Positions 1 to 8,543 of a stretch of DNA of 17,225 nucleotides are shown one piece after another (position 1 is the first letter of the stretch; every line of letters starts with the position of its first letter). The stretch spans positions 1-17,225 of the forward strand of contig MSJI02000615.1 in assembly GCA_001931905.2 (NCBI GenBank), read 5' to 3'. The notes under the pieces were generated by a model. It did not search any database, was not told where the DNA came from, and saw only the letters and a list, made by a program, of their open reading frames with translations. Source of the stretch: Cladosporium sp. IMV 00045. Its lineage: Eukaryota > Ascomycota > Dothideomycetes > Cladosporiales > Cladosporiaceae. The position numbers were made by a program, and so were the translations under genes.

Positions 1-2
1 AC

Positions 3-677
3 CGGCTTTTCCGGTTAGATACTCGACGAATACCGCGTATCGAGTGGACGTCGGCTTATATAATAGCTAGGGCTAGAGCCTTTACGACTAGGAACGTCGA
101 ATCGGCTTTCCGCGCGTCCGGTATCTACCCTCTAAGCCCGATTACTATCCTCTCTTCTTTACGAATGCCCTCTCCTACCTCTCTTACGACTCCGCCACCT
201 ATTACGACTCCGAACGATCTAGATCGCTCCCTACTAGATAGTTCGCCGCCGGAGGGTACGGAGTTACGGGAGGCGACGTCGCTAGTTAACTCGATCGTTT
301 ATGCTTCTACTCTCGAGACTCCTATAAAGCAGTATATCGAGCGATCGGGAGCCGCTTTCGAAAGAACGCATTCCGAAGTTACTATCTTACGGAAGGAGCT
401 ATCCGAGGCTCGAGAGCTATTACGGGTACGTAAAGAACGTACGAAAGGGAAACGCGTAGCAATAAAAGGGAGGTTCGTCTTTAATACGAAGGAAATCCTC
501 GAAGTAGTCGAGAAAGCGGAAGCGGAAGCCTCGAAGGGAAAGCCGAAGAAGAAGCAAAAGGCGAAAGCTATAACCCCCGAAATCGAGGACGAGGAAGACG
601 AAGCTATCAGGAGTAATATATCCGAAAGTGAGAGCGATTGTATTATCGTAGCTAGTAGGAGACCGATTTTGAAGTAG
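3..677 (+). CDS. pogo-type transposase, C-terminal 224 residues (partial)
   Basis: DDE transposase that would cut and rejoin the transposon ends. The frame is open from base 3 to the TAG at 675-677. The ATG at 165 is an internal methionine, not the start: upstream codons 3-164 are uninterrupted and match the decayed inverted copy (9740 onward), which places about 387 residues before this Met and predicts a full protein of about 557 residues. Visible here: the end of the DDE domain (RIEWTSAYIIARARAFTTRN, then FRASGIYPLSP, the usual pogo-family tail), a Pro/Thr-rich linker, a predicted coiled coil (around AAFERTHSEV and LRKELSEARELLRVRKER), a basic stretch KGKRVAIKGRFVFNTKEI characteristic of fungal pogo transposases, and an acidic tail. 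The catalytic aspartates lie upstream, outside the window, so activity cannot be judged. No intron is needed. I am confident of the family; naming of the subfamily is left open. Confidence 0.88.
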   Translation, partial: RLFRLDTRRIPRIEWTSAYIIARARAFTTRNVESAFRASGIYPLSPITILSSLRMPSPTSLTTPPPITTPNDLDRSLLDSSPPEGTELREATSLVNSIVYASTLETPIKQYIERSGAAFERTHSEVTILRKELSEARELLRVRKERTKGKRVAIKGRFVFNTKEILEVVEKAEAEASKGKPKKKQKAKAITPEIEDEEDEAIRSNISESESDCIIVASRRPILK

Positions 678-690
678 ATAGGTTAGAATT

Positions 691-735
691 CTGTCCCGCT
701 TCTAGTACTGTCCCGCTTCCCCTATAGTAACGTTA
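691..735 (+). repeat. 3' terminal inverted repeat of pogo copy 1 with paired subterminal repeats
   Basis: The motif CTGTCCCGCTTC occurs twice, at 691-702 and 709-720, followed by CCTATAGTAACGTTA. The same order (CCGCTTCC, CCCCTA, TATAACGTTA) is at 10969-11010, at the 5' end of the inverted copy 2, which is what a terminal inverted repeat predicts. Paired short repeats inside the ends are plausible transposase-binding sites; that role is inferred. Confidence 0.72.
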
Positions 736-880
736 GCTAGGGGCAATTCTATTTAAAAAGCAGAGGGTAATTCTATTTACATTCCTTTATTTAATATTCC
801 TAAAACTCATATATATTTCAAATAAGCATAATTCCCTAGTTAATCTCTTTTTTTAGAATAAAAAACTTAAGTTTAGATAA
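736..880. other. Short transposon-free flank with an 11-base direct repeat
   Basis: Contains AATTCTATTTA twice (745-755 and 769-779). CA and TG are present at ordinary-looking frequency (for instance around 760-835), unlike the neighbouring retroelement. Before the chromovirus inserted, this sequence was contiguous with 7829 onward. No gene seen. Confidence 0.5.
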
Positions 881-885
881 GATAC
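881..885. repeat. Target-site duplication GATAC (left copy)
   Basis: GATAC immediately precedes the left LTR, and the same five bases immediately follow the right LTR at 7824-7828. Five-base duplications are normal for Gypsy integrases, and the match fixes the LTR boundaries. Confidence 0.88.
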
Positions 886-1056
886 TATTACGAGTAAGCG
901 ACGTATAAACGGAAGCTTAATATAGTATTTAATAAGTTCGATATAGGATAGAAGGTCTTCTCTATCTAAGTCCGCTTAAAAGAGTGCGGAGTACTAAGGC
1001 TATTCTCCTAAGGCGTAGTATCGTCCGCGCTTACCTCTTAAGGCTTATCCTTTATA
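886..1056 (-). repeat. 3' LTR of the chromovirus (171 bases)
   Basis: Direct repeat of 7653-7823 with the same length. By eye about 17 positions differ, all but one being transitions, as expected from RIP hitting the two LTRs independently. Termini read TA...TA, consistent with the canonical TG...CA ends after CpA/TpG mutation. Flanked on the outside by GATAC. Confidence 0.92.
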
Positions 1057-1080
1057 TTACCTCTTACTCTCTCTTTGTCT
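1057..1080 (-). other. Polypurine tract for plus-strand priming
   Basis: On the minus strand the 24 bases directly upstream of the 3' LTR are almost all purines (AGACAAAGAGAGAG then TAAGAGGTAA). Position and composition match the polypurine tract where RNase H leaves the primer for second-strand DNA synthesis. Confidence 0.75.
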
Positions 1081-1169
1081 GTATTTACGCTATTTATCGA
1101 TAGGGTCCGGTATAAATTCTTTAGGGGCCGCCCTTATCTATCTCCGTCTCGCTAGTAAGACTCTTAGTC

Positions 1170-1194
1170 TTTTTTTTTTTTTTTTTTTTTTTTT
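1170..1194 (-). repeat. A25 homopolymer in the 3' region of the chromovirus
   Basis: Twenty-five uninterrupted T on the plus strand (A on the element's sense strand), about 115 bases inside the 3' LTR. Homopolymers are not RIP targets. It may be slippage or a trace of an inserted poly(A) tail. Confidence 0.8.
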
Positions 1195-1709
1195 AGTATT
1201 TCTAAGCGAAAACTCGCAGATACTACCGTTTCTATATTAAGAGGTAAAGGTCCTCCTTAGTATTAGAGGACTTCTTCCTCTTCTTCGGTATCGAGACTAG
1301 AGTAGATTCGATCGTTTCCCTTTCTTTTAACTATAGCGGTCTTACTGCTATTTACATGCTTCTAGCGTTCGTATAATAATAGTACTAAGCTAGTAACTCG
1401 TTCTTATAGGATAGGTTCTGCTTCTAAACGCGTAGAATCCGCCTCGTTCTCATCTCGAAGCTATCTCGTACTCCTATTATAAGCTACTATTATTACTCGT
1501 TCTAACGAGCTTTAGTTACTATTGTCGTTTACTTCTGGCGTACTACTCTCGCTTTAGTAGGCTCGTAATCCGGTTCTTTATTATCGTAAATAATAGGCTC
1601 GTAATAGTAGCTTACTATTATTCGCTATTTATTATTCGTTAGTAGGTTACTAGTAGGTAAAAGCTTTCTTCTATATTCTTTCTCTTCTTTCTCTTTTTCC
1701 CTCTTATAA

Positions 1710-1757
1710 CTAATAGTAGTAGTAATAGTATTAGTAATAGTAATAGTAATATTATTA
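1710..1757. repeat. TAG/TAA-type trinucleotide repeat
   Basis: Imperfect three-base repeat of TAA, TAG and TAT triplets (plus strand), low complexity. Possibly a former trinucleotide microsatellite degraded by RIP. Confidence 0.6.
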
Positions 1758-2306
1758 TAGCTGATATAAGTATCCCCTTCTTCGTTCTATAGGAAGCATC
1801 TAGCGGGTTCCGAAGGGTACTAATAGGAGATAGCCTATCTACTATATCGGTTATACCGTCTCTAGTATTAATTACTAGGACTAGGCTATAAGTGTTTCCC
1901 GGATCTTTTCCTTTAGAGTACTAACATTTTTATAGTCCTCCCGCTCTTCCGCCTACTAGGCGTGTGCTACTACTCGCAAGAATTGCGAGAACCTATAAGT
2001 TTCCCTTAGACTCTATTCGAAAAGCGTTACTAACTATTCCTTTTAGTCTTTAAATAGCTTATATTACCTACGCTATGTAGACCCGCGCTACTAACGCTAC
2101 TATATAAGACTCTCGCTCTAGTTCTATTTATTTTTCGTTGGCTAACGTGCATTTTATAGCGCTAACGCTTATATAGACCTAAAGAAGGTCTTTAAGGCTT
2201 ATAAGGCCTTAAAGCCGCTATAGGCTTCTAGTTTATTATCTAGGTAAGATTGAATTCCGTCGTTCTCCGCTTATTTTCTATCGCTAACCAGCTTCTTAGG
2301 AGTATC
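1755..2306 (-). pseudogene. Possible accessory gene 3' of pol (decayed, unidentified)
   Basis: Between the chromodomain and the 3' LTR lie about 1.6 kb, more than a simple 3' untranslated region needs. In one minus-strand frame from about 2306 downward the translation looks protein-like: DTPKKLVSDRK, then SYLDNKLEAYSGFKAL, and later SQFLRVVAHA and NVSTLKEKIRETLIA, a charged, probably helical segment. It is interrupted by many TAA/TAG codons that would be Gln or Trp before RIP. I recognise no domain; it is not the env-like protein of any element I can name. It could be an accessory protein, a second insertion nested in the 3' region, or chance. The start and end given are only the limits where the frame looks plausible. 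Confidence 0.3.
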
Positions 2307-2639
2307 GCTAGCGAAGTAACTACTTCGGTGGTTAATATCGTCGCTTAGTAGGACTAGCTATAAGTATATCCTTATCTCTATATTGTTTTAGTCGCTAATA
2401 GTATTATATAGTCCGGGTCCTATTCTGCTAGCGTTTATTCTAGGTAGCTATCGTTATAATTAGTTTTTAAAGTCTTTTAGTATCCGGTATCCGGGGTATA
2501 GTATCTAGTATTTTTGTAGTAGGGGCCGCTATTTTTAAAATGAAAATATTCTTCCTACGCCTTAATTATCCTAATACTTCCCCTATATTCCGTAACGCCT
2601 AATTCCGAAGCATCCTACTATTAACCTATCCTTTCTTTT

Positions 2640-5600
2640 ACGCTTTTCCTCTTATCCTATACTTCCCTTAGCCCGTTATAGTAGCGGGCGTCGCTATATC
2701 TAGTCTTAAACTCGTCTATAGCCCTATTATCTACTAGGTTCTCTAAGGGTTCCTACGTTAGCTCGTAGTAGCTAGTCTATTTTACTAGGACTTCTCTTTT
2801 TCGTCTTTTCTTTCTCCTAGACCTCGCGTATAGGATCTCTTCGACGTAGTACTCTTTATACGAGTCTATTAGTAAGGGCTCTAAGTAACTATTATCGGAC
2901 TCTTATTCTAGTAGCCTATCCTCGCTCGCTAGCCGGAGAAGGTTAGTATAGAAAACCGGGTGAATATTACTTAGTATCCCGGATAATCTAATAGAGACTA
3001 GGGATAAGACGTCGGATACTATATACTTAGTATGTCTAGCGTTAAGACTCTTTTAAGGTAGTTAGTCTTATAGTTTCTTAAATCTAGCTAAACTTTATTA
3101 CCCTTCTAGTAGATTAGTACTAGGGTCCGGTTCTTATTTGCGCTTTCTTCTTATTCTTAAGCTATTACCGCCATACTAGCTTTATAAAGGTTAGAGACCT
3201 TCTTTATCCTTTCTACGAATAGCTTCGCTCGCGTAGTAGTAGCTAGCTTCCTATTTTCTATAGGCTCTAGTTTTAAGCTTATAGGTAATAGTGCTTCGAA
3301 TCTATAGGTTACGAAGAATAGGCTCATTCCTAAGCCTAAGTAATAACGTCTGTTTAACGCTAGTTATGCTATAGGAAGCCATTTTTTCTAGTTAGACTAC
3401 TCTTAGTTAATATAGTTCCTTAGGTATACCTAGACCTCCTAGTTAATTCTCTTAGGTCCTCTATCTATTTATAGATAGTATCCGGAGCTAAGTCTCTATT
3501 CTACGCCTATTAGTCTATAGAACTCTTTCTAGAAAGTACTCGTCCAGTTTATTCCCCTATCGCTCGTAATAGTATAGGGTATTCTATAGTTTTTCGCCTA
3601 GTATTCTATAAACTTTTTGGCGCACTCCTCGGCTTTTATACTAGGTATCGGTTCTAGAACGACCTATTTACTTAGCCTATCTTTAATAACCTAGAGATAG
3701 CGGTTGCCTTTAGAATCTAGGAGATTAGTTATAAAATCTATAGATATCTCCTAAAAGAATTAATTAGGGACTAGTAAAAGCCTTAGGAGTCTATATTTAT
3801 ATTCTCTCTAGACCTTATTTCTACCGCAGTAATCACAGTTTCTTAGGAACTGCTATACGTGCCTTAACTATAATAGCTAGTAGAAGTCGCGGGCTACGAT
3901 AGTAGTAGTAGAGTCCTATCCTAGATAACTATAGACTAGGGAATCGTAAATAGACTAGATAATTTTCGTCTATAGTATATCCTTCTATCTAGTCTCGTCT
4001 TCCATGCTATTATAGTTAGTCTCCGAGGTATTAGAGGCTCCTAGCACCTAAAGTTTCCCGTAGTGCTATAGGTTCCTATTCTAGTCTACGCTATAGTCGC
4101 CTATTTATACTTTCACTCTTACTACGCTTAGAAATGAGTAGGAACTAGCCTTTACTACTTAGTATATAGCTTAATAAGTCTTATCTATTAGCACGGTATC
4201 TAACTATAGCTCGTTTAGTTCGTTGTCCTAAAAAGGGCCGCGTAGGTCCGTTTATTATTAGTCGGGCCTATAGTTAAGCTAGGTAGCTAATAGTTCTACT
4301 AACGTAGTAGCTACTACTACCTTCCTCTTACTCTAGGAGTCTAGCTAATCTAGTGCGGACTCTAGTAGTAGGAATCTCCTAAACTATAACAACTTATCGT
4401 TACCTCCGAGTGTATCCTACTCTCTCCTAGATAGTATATCTAGTATTACTACTTCGGCTCCTAGTCGATATACTAAAGAGAACTAAAATTTTATTAAGAC
4501 CTCGTACTACCGGATTTGTCTCTCTAAGAGTTACTATTTAACTATGAAATACTTAAGGTTTTTGTGGTCTATCTAAATTATAAAGAGACTATATGCTTTA
4601 AGTTTAGAGGCCTAGAACTTTAAATAGTAAATAATTGCTAGCATTTCTTTATCGTAGATATCGTAGTTAATCTTAGCCTTATTTAATTTCTGCGCGAAAA
4701 AGCCTATAGAGCGCTAGACTCTATTCTTTTCTTATATAAGAGCGCCCCCTAGAGCAAACCTACTATAGTCGGTCTCGAGGAAAGTAGGAAGTATTAGATC
4801 CTACCCTAAAAAGACTAGGGCCTAGTAGAATTTATCTCGCAGGTTTTTAAATGCTTCGTCCTCTAGTTTTCCCTAGGAAAACGTTACCCTCTTACTAGTA
4901 AGCGCTATTAAAGAGGTAGTAGTCTTCGAGTAGTATAGGATAAATATCCGGTAGTAGTTAGCGAACCCGAGGAATCGTCTTACCTCTTTCTACGTCTAAG
5001 GAGCCTTCTAATTCTATACTACTTCTACTTTCTCTAAGTTAGGACCTACTCCTTTTCTATTAGTATATACTATAAACCCTAGGTACTTAATTTCCTTCTA
5101 GGTAAACTCGCTCTTCTTAGGATCTAAGAATAAGCTTCTATCCTAAAGCTTATAGAGTATAGTTCTTACTTTATAGAAGTAATCCTCTTTCGAGCTATTC
5201 GAGTAGATAATAACGTCGTCTATATAGGCTAAGACGAAATCGTCTAAGTATTCCTATAGTAAAGTATTAATATACTGTTAGAAAGTCGCTAGAGCCCTAG
5301 ATAGACTAAATAGATATACGAGCCATTCGAAAGATCTAAACCTCGTCTGAAAGGTAGTCTTATATTTATAGCCTATAGCTATTCGAATCTAGTAGAATAC
5401 GGATACTACGTCTACTTTAGTAAGCTAGCAGGCTTCTATAAGATTTCGTAAGGTCTCTAGTATAAGTAGTAGTAGGTACTGATCCTACTTTGTAATCGCG
5501 TTTAAGGTATAGTAGTCGTAGTAGAACCGGAGTCCTCCGCTAGGTTTCCGAATAAAAAGGATAGGTACTATAGCTTCTAACGTAGAGAGCCTAATAAACC

Positions 5601-6400
5601 CTTTTAATCCTAGGTTATCTAGTATTTTCTTAAGGACTAGTAGCTCCTCTTTTAATATGCTATATAAAGGGCTCTAGGGTAAAGATAGTAGGGATCCGTC
5701 TAGTTATAGGCGAAGTTCGACTCTATAGTCTATCCCTACCCCTCTATATAGTGCTAGCTTCTTAGCCTCTTATAGGTTAAATAATAGGGCTATATCCTAA
5801 ATCTCTAGAGGTAGCTTCTTTTTAAGCTTTTCTATTATTAGGTACTCTCTCGACTTTAGAGCCTTCGCGATATCTGTCGATATTAACGCTATTACTATTA
5901 TAAAGCTCCTACAGTCCTTCTTACTAAGGTAGTTTCGCTTTTCTAGTACCTATCGCTCTACTCTTCTGTAGTAGAACTGCTACTTTTCTAGCGTAGTCCT
6001 AACTTTATTATACGCTTTCTAGGGGTTACCTAGGATTAGTAGGAAGGCTAAGTCGGGTACGACGTATACGTAGACTTTCTATCGGAATCCTTTAATTTCC
6101 ATATTAAAGGCGACTACTCCTATAATACTCGAGCCTTATATAGCTAAGGATACTCCTTTTACCTCTCTAGTTTCGAGGCTAATAAAGCTTAGTCTAAGAC
6201 CTTCTATAAAGTCTCTATTAATTGCGGCGTAGTATTAACATCCTTTATCGATAAGAGCTAAAGTTCTAAAGTTATTTTAAATAGTTACGTCTATATATAC
6301 TAGGTTTCTATTTATAACTCTACTAACTTTATCCTAATCTTTTGCTAATACTTCTTATACTCTCTACTCTCGACTTTAAGGGAGAGTTACTCTTTTCCTA
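2640..6400 (-). pseudogene. pol: Decayed pol: protease, RT, RNase H, integrase, chromodomain
   Basis: Polyprotein that would mature the element's proteins, copy its RNA into DNA and integrate it. Seen in order on the minus strand: aspartic protease site ALIDKGC (6238-6258); RT with RKPSGGLRFYYDY and the catalytic box AYIDDVIIYS (YIDD at 5215-5226), then KYLGFIVYT and RRFLGFANYYR; RNase H with YDIYDKEMLAI and the catalytic Asp near 4768; integrase zinc region with CDYCGRNK retained (about 3825-3845), the first Asp in SIDFIT (3736-3738) and the second in ITSDRG (3559-3561), while the third catalytic residue, normally Glu, is Lys at 3451-3453; chromodomain about 2690-2854 (YYVEEILYARSRR ... REVLVK ... 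EPLENLVD). Pol lies in the -1 frame relative to gag. A frame change near 3051-3054 separates integrase from chromodomain. Many Gln and Trp positions are stops, so it is dead. Confidence 0.92.
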
Positions 6401-6439
6401 AGCTAGAAGCTATAGACTCCGAGTCGTCGTTATCGCTCT

Positions 6440-7634
6440 TAAGTAGAGGCTTCGTCTTTACTACGTTGATTCTAGTACTTTATACCGTAGGCGCGTAGGG
6501 GTAGTCGCGGATACGGTATCCGGACCCTCTATAGTAGAAGTAGAGACTTTCCTTTCGACATCTATCCCTTTCTATCGCGTCTACCTATTTAGCTCTTCGT
6601 TTCCTATTTGTTTTCTAATAGCTTCCTTAGCCCTTTTAGTAGTTTACGCCTATATACGTTAGAGCTATAATCGTATCCCTGTCGGTATCTAACCTAGTCG
6701 TTATAGTACTATAATAGGAATATATAGTTACTATTATAGTTCTTTTAGAGTCTTTACTCTTTTCTCTTAGCTATCTCTTATAGGCGGCCTTAAACTGATT
6801 AGTCGTCTCGAGGTTTATTATAATCTATTCTACCTCCTCGGAGAATATATAGTAGTCTATCGTCTTTAGTACGGCTACTATATAGATCTTTACGGCGTTC
6901 GAGAACGTATTCTTAAGGTAGCCGATCTTCGTAGCGTAATTCTAGCTCTCCCTGCTAGCGCTTAGTAGGAGTCCGTTGAATTCTAGTTAGTATTCGTACC
7001 ATAGCTAACCGGTAGCGTGCCGTAAATAAGTAAGTCTCTCTAGGGCTTTCGCCTACTCGTTACTATCTATAAAGATATCTTCGAGTTGCGCGAAAAAAGC
7101 TTTAGGGTCCTTACTATAGGTAGCGCTTCCCTTCTCCTAGAAGTGTTTTATACGGGACCGCTCTCGTATTAGTAGAGTGCTATAAACGATATCCTAGTAG
7201 TACTCGATAGGAAGCGTAGGTTTTATCGCAGAGCGTACTCGGTATAAGCTTCGGAGCCTTAGGAGGTAGTCTCGGAAGGTTTCTATTTATCTATCCTACG
7301 TAGGTAGCTTCTACTCGCGGGGCCCCGATACTTCTTCCCCGGATTCTATTAGTAATCTTGCGGAAAGCGTCTCTATTAGAGTCTTTACTAGCTCGCTTAT
7401 AGATAGTTTACTAGGGGCGTTAGTATTAGGCGCTACTACGTATCGTCCGGATTCCGCCTTATTAAGGGCGGCACGCGTACTTACTAACTCGTTCTCTATC
7501 TATTATTAACGTACGTATATCTCTTTAAGGATTCGTCGTATATCGACGTTTGCTACGTCTCGCTTAAAGCTCCTAGACTCTGATTAAGTCGCTCTAGAGT
7601 CCGGCGTAATACTACCGGAAGCCGGAGCGTTTAT
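6440..7634 (-). pseudogene. gag: Decayed gag with CCHC zinc knuckle converted to tyrosines
   Basis: Capsid/nucleocapsid precursor that would form the virus-like particle. One continuous minus-strand frame runs from an ATA at 7632-7634 (probably the mutated ATG; it is followed by NAPASGS) through a retrotransposon gag-like capsid region (DPKAFFAQLEDIF, about 7130-7080, then RLTYLRHATG) to the zinc knuckle at 6501-6542 and an acidic tail (SDNDDSESIAS). The knuckle keeps CX2CX4HX4C spacing, but all four ligand codons are TAY. Stops are all TAA/TAG. No indel is needed across about 1.1 kb. The end is approximate because the frame overlaps the start of pol by at least 200 bases. Confidence 0.85.
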
Positions 7635-7641
7635 ATATTCG

Positions 7642-7651
7642 ATCGAACTTA
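7642..7651 (-). promoter_or_regulatory. Putative primer-binding site, possibly self-priming
   Basis: Only 18 bases separate the 5' LTR from the inferred gag start, so the minus-strand primer site must lie here. It reads TAAGTTCGAT on the element's sense strand. I see no TGG start typical of a tRNA 3'-end complement, even allowing for RIP. The ten bases are exactly complementary to ATCGAACTTA inside the LTR (sense strand of 7700-7709, also in the left LTR). Complementarity between transcript 5' end and primer site is how Tf1-like elements prime reverse transcription on themselves. That mechanism here is inferred. Confidence 0.42.
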
Positions 7652-7652
7652 A

Positions 7653-7823
7653 TATTACGGGTAAGCGACGTATATACGGAAGCTTAATATAGTATTTAAT
7701 AAGTTCGATATAGGACGGAAGGTCTTCTCTATCTAAGTCCGCTTAAAAAGGTATAGAGTGCTAAAGCTATTCTCCTAAGGCGTAGTATCGTCTACGCTTA
7801 CCTCCTAAGGCTCGTCTTTTATA
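7653..7823 (-). repeat. 5' LTR of the chromovirus (171 bases)
   Basis: Pairs with 886-1056. It lies upstream of gag on the minus strand and should hold the promoter and transcript start. I cannot place a TATA box because RIP has produced many TA-rich sites. The short length is within the range of fungal Gypsy elements. Followed by GATAC at 7824-7828. Confidence 0.92.
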
Positions 7824-7828
7824 GATAC
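7824..7828. repeat. Target-site duplication GATAC (right copy)
   Basis: Identical to 881-885 on the other side of the element; see the left copy. Confidence 0.88.
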
Positions 7829-7966
7829 GTAATAAAGAAAATCTATCTTAAAATCTTAATATTCCTTAGAGTTAGCTACCTAAGCTAATTAGAAGCTACT
7901 CCGTATTAGAGCTAGTACTATCCTCTAGTAACTAACTTTACCTCTAGATTAATTACTAAAGTTATA

Positions 7967-8130
7967 CTAAAGTTACCTAAAGTACCTTAATTACCTAAAG
8001 TTATCTAAAGTATCTTAACTACCTAAAGTTATCTAAAGCATTTTAACTACCTAAAGTTACCTAAAGTACCTTAATTACCTAAAGTTATCTAAAGTACCTT
8101 AATTACCTAAAGTTATCTAAAGTAAATTAC
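7967..8130. repeat. 28-base tandem repeat, about 5.9 copies
   Basis: Five complete units begin at 7967, 7995, 8023, 8051 and 8079, with a shortened sixth at 8107. The unit is CTAAAGTTAC CTAAAGTACC TTAATTAC, itself built from two CTAAAGT half-units. Units differ almost only by C/T exchanges (TTAC/TTAT, AATT/AACT), so RIP acted after, or while, the array existed. Confidence 0.9.
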
Positions 8131-8427
8131 TACCTAGCTAATTCTATTATACCTCTCCTAATAATCTATATATCTCTAGAAGGTATCTTACTATACCTCT
8201 TCTAAGTAAACCTAAGAGAAGTAGTACTAAGAGTCTAAGACCTATAAGCCCTCTTAAGATACTACTAGTTATAGTAGTCCTTAATAGTAGATTAATACTT
8301 ATTCTTAGATATATCCTTAGCCTAAAGAGCTAACTATCTAATAATAGTTATAAAAAAGCTAGGAATCCTTATAGCTAGAGGATTAAGAAAGTAGCGCTCT
8401 ATAGTAGCCTCTCTAAAATAAAACTAT

Positions 8428-8543
8428 AAAAGCTAATTACGGTATATACTAGAGGTTAAGAAGACTTAATACTAGTAGAAGAGATTAAAAGCTAATTACG
8501 GTATATACTAGAGGTTAAGAAGACTTAATACTAGTAGAAGAGA
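8428..8543. repeat. 59-base tandem duplication, near-identical copies
   Basis: Units start at 8428 and 8487; by eye the first 57 bases (from AAAAGCTAATTACGG to AGTAGAAGAGA) are identical. Identity inside a strongly mutated stretch suggests that the duplication arose after RIP, or is too short to be a RIP target. Confidence 0.88.

Larger units (their letters stand above)
1..735 (+). mobile_element. pogo/Fot1-type DNA transposon, copy 1 (3' part, cut by window edge)
   Basis: This is the 3' part of a Tc1/mariner-superfamily (pogo/Fot1 branch) transposon: the C-terminal transposase coding sequence (to 677) followed by a terminal inverted repeat ending at AACGTTA (729-735). The same coding sequence occurs inverted at 9406-10901 and the same end sequence occurs at about 10969-11010, so the identification rests on two copies in the window. 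CA and TG dinucleotides are reduced but present, and the frame has no stops, so this copy has been hit by RIP much less than everything to its right. The probable TA target duplication is 734-735. The 5' end lies outside the window. Confidence 0.85.
886..7823 (-). mobile_element. Ty3/Gypsy chromovirus, full length, RIP-inactivated
   Basis: A 6,938-base LTR retrotransposon read on the minus strand: 5' LTR 7653-7823, gag from about 7634, protease, reverse transcriptase, RNase H, integrase, chromodomain, a 1.6 kb 3' region, polypurine tract 1057-1080, 3' LTR 886-1056. The order protease-RT-RNase H-integrase is that of Ty3/Gypsy, and the C-terminal chromodomain places it among the chromoviruses, common in fungi. 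Every coding domain carries many TAA/TAG stops, and TGY/CAY codons are converted to TAY, so it cannot encode its own proteins. Apart from point changes I found one likely single-base deletion near 3051-3054. The structure is otherwise complete, suggesting that it was silenced by mutation rather than by deletion. Confidence 0.93.

Noticed and set aside
165..677. A separate 170-residue protein starting at ATG 165
   Set aside because: The frame is open upstream to base 3 and the upstream residues match the transposase, so this Met is internal.
1710..1757. Centromeric or telomeric repeat
   Set aside because: It is a short trinucleotide repeat inside the retroelement; no TTAGGG-type repeats are present.
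6258..6542. A defined -1 frameshift slippery site between gag and pol
   Set aside because: Pol is in the -1 frame relative to gag and the frames overlap, but no canonical heptamer is visible and RIP may have destroyed it.
7967..8130. CRISPR-like array
   Set aside because: Units are directly adjacent without unique spacers, and the context is fungal; it is an ordinary tandem repeat.
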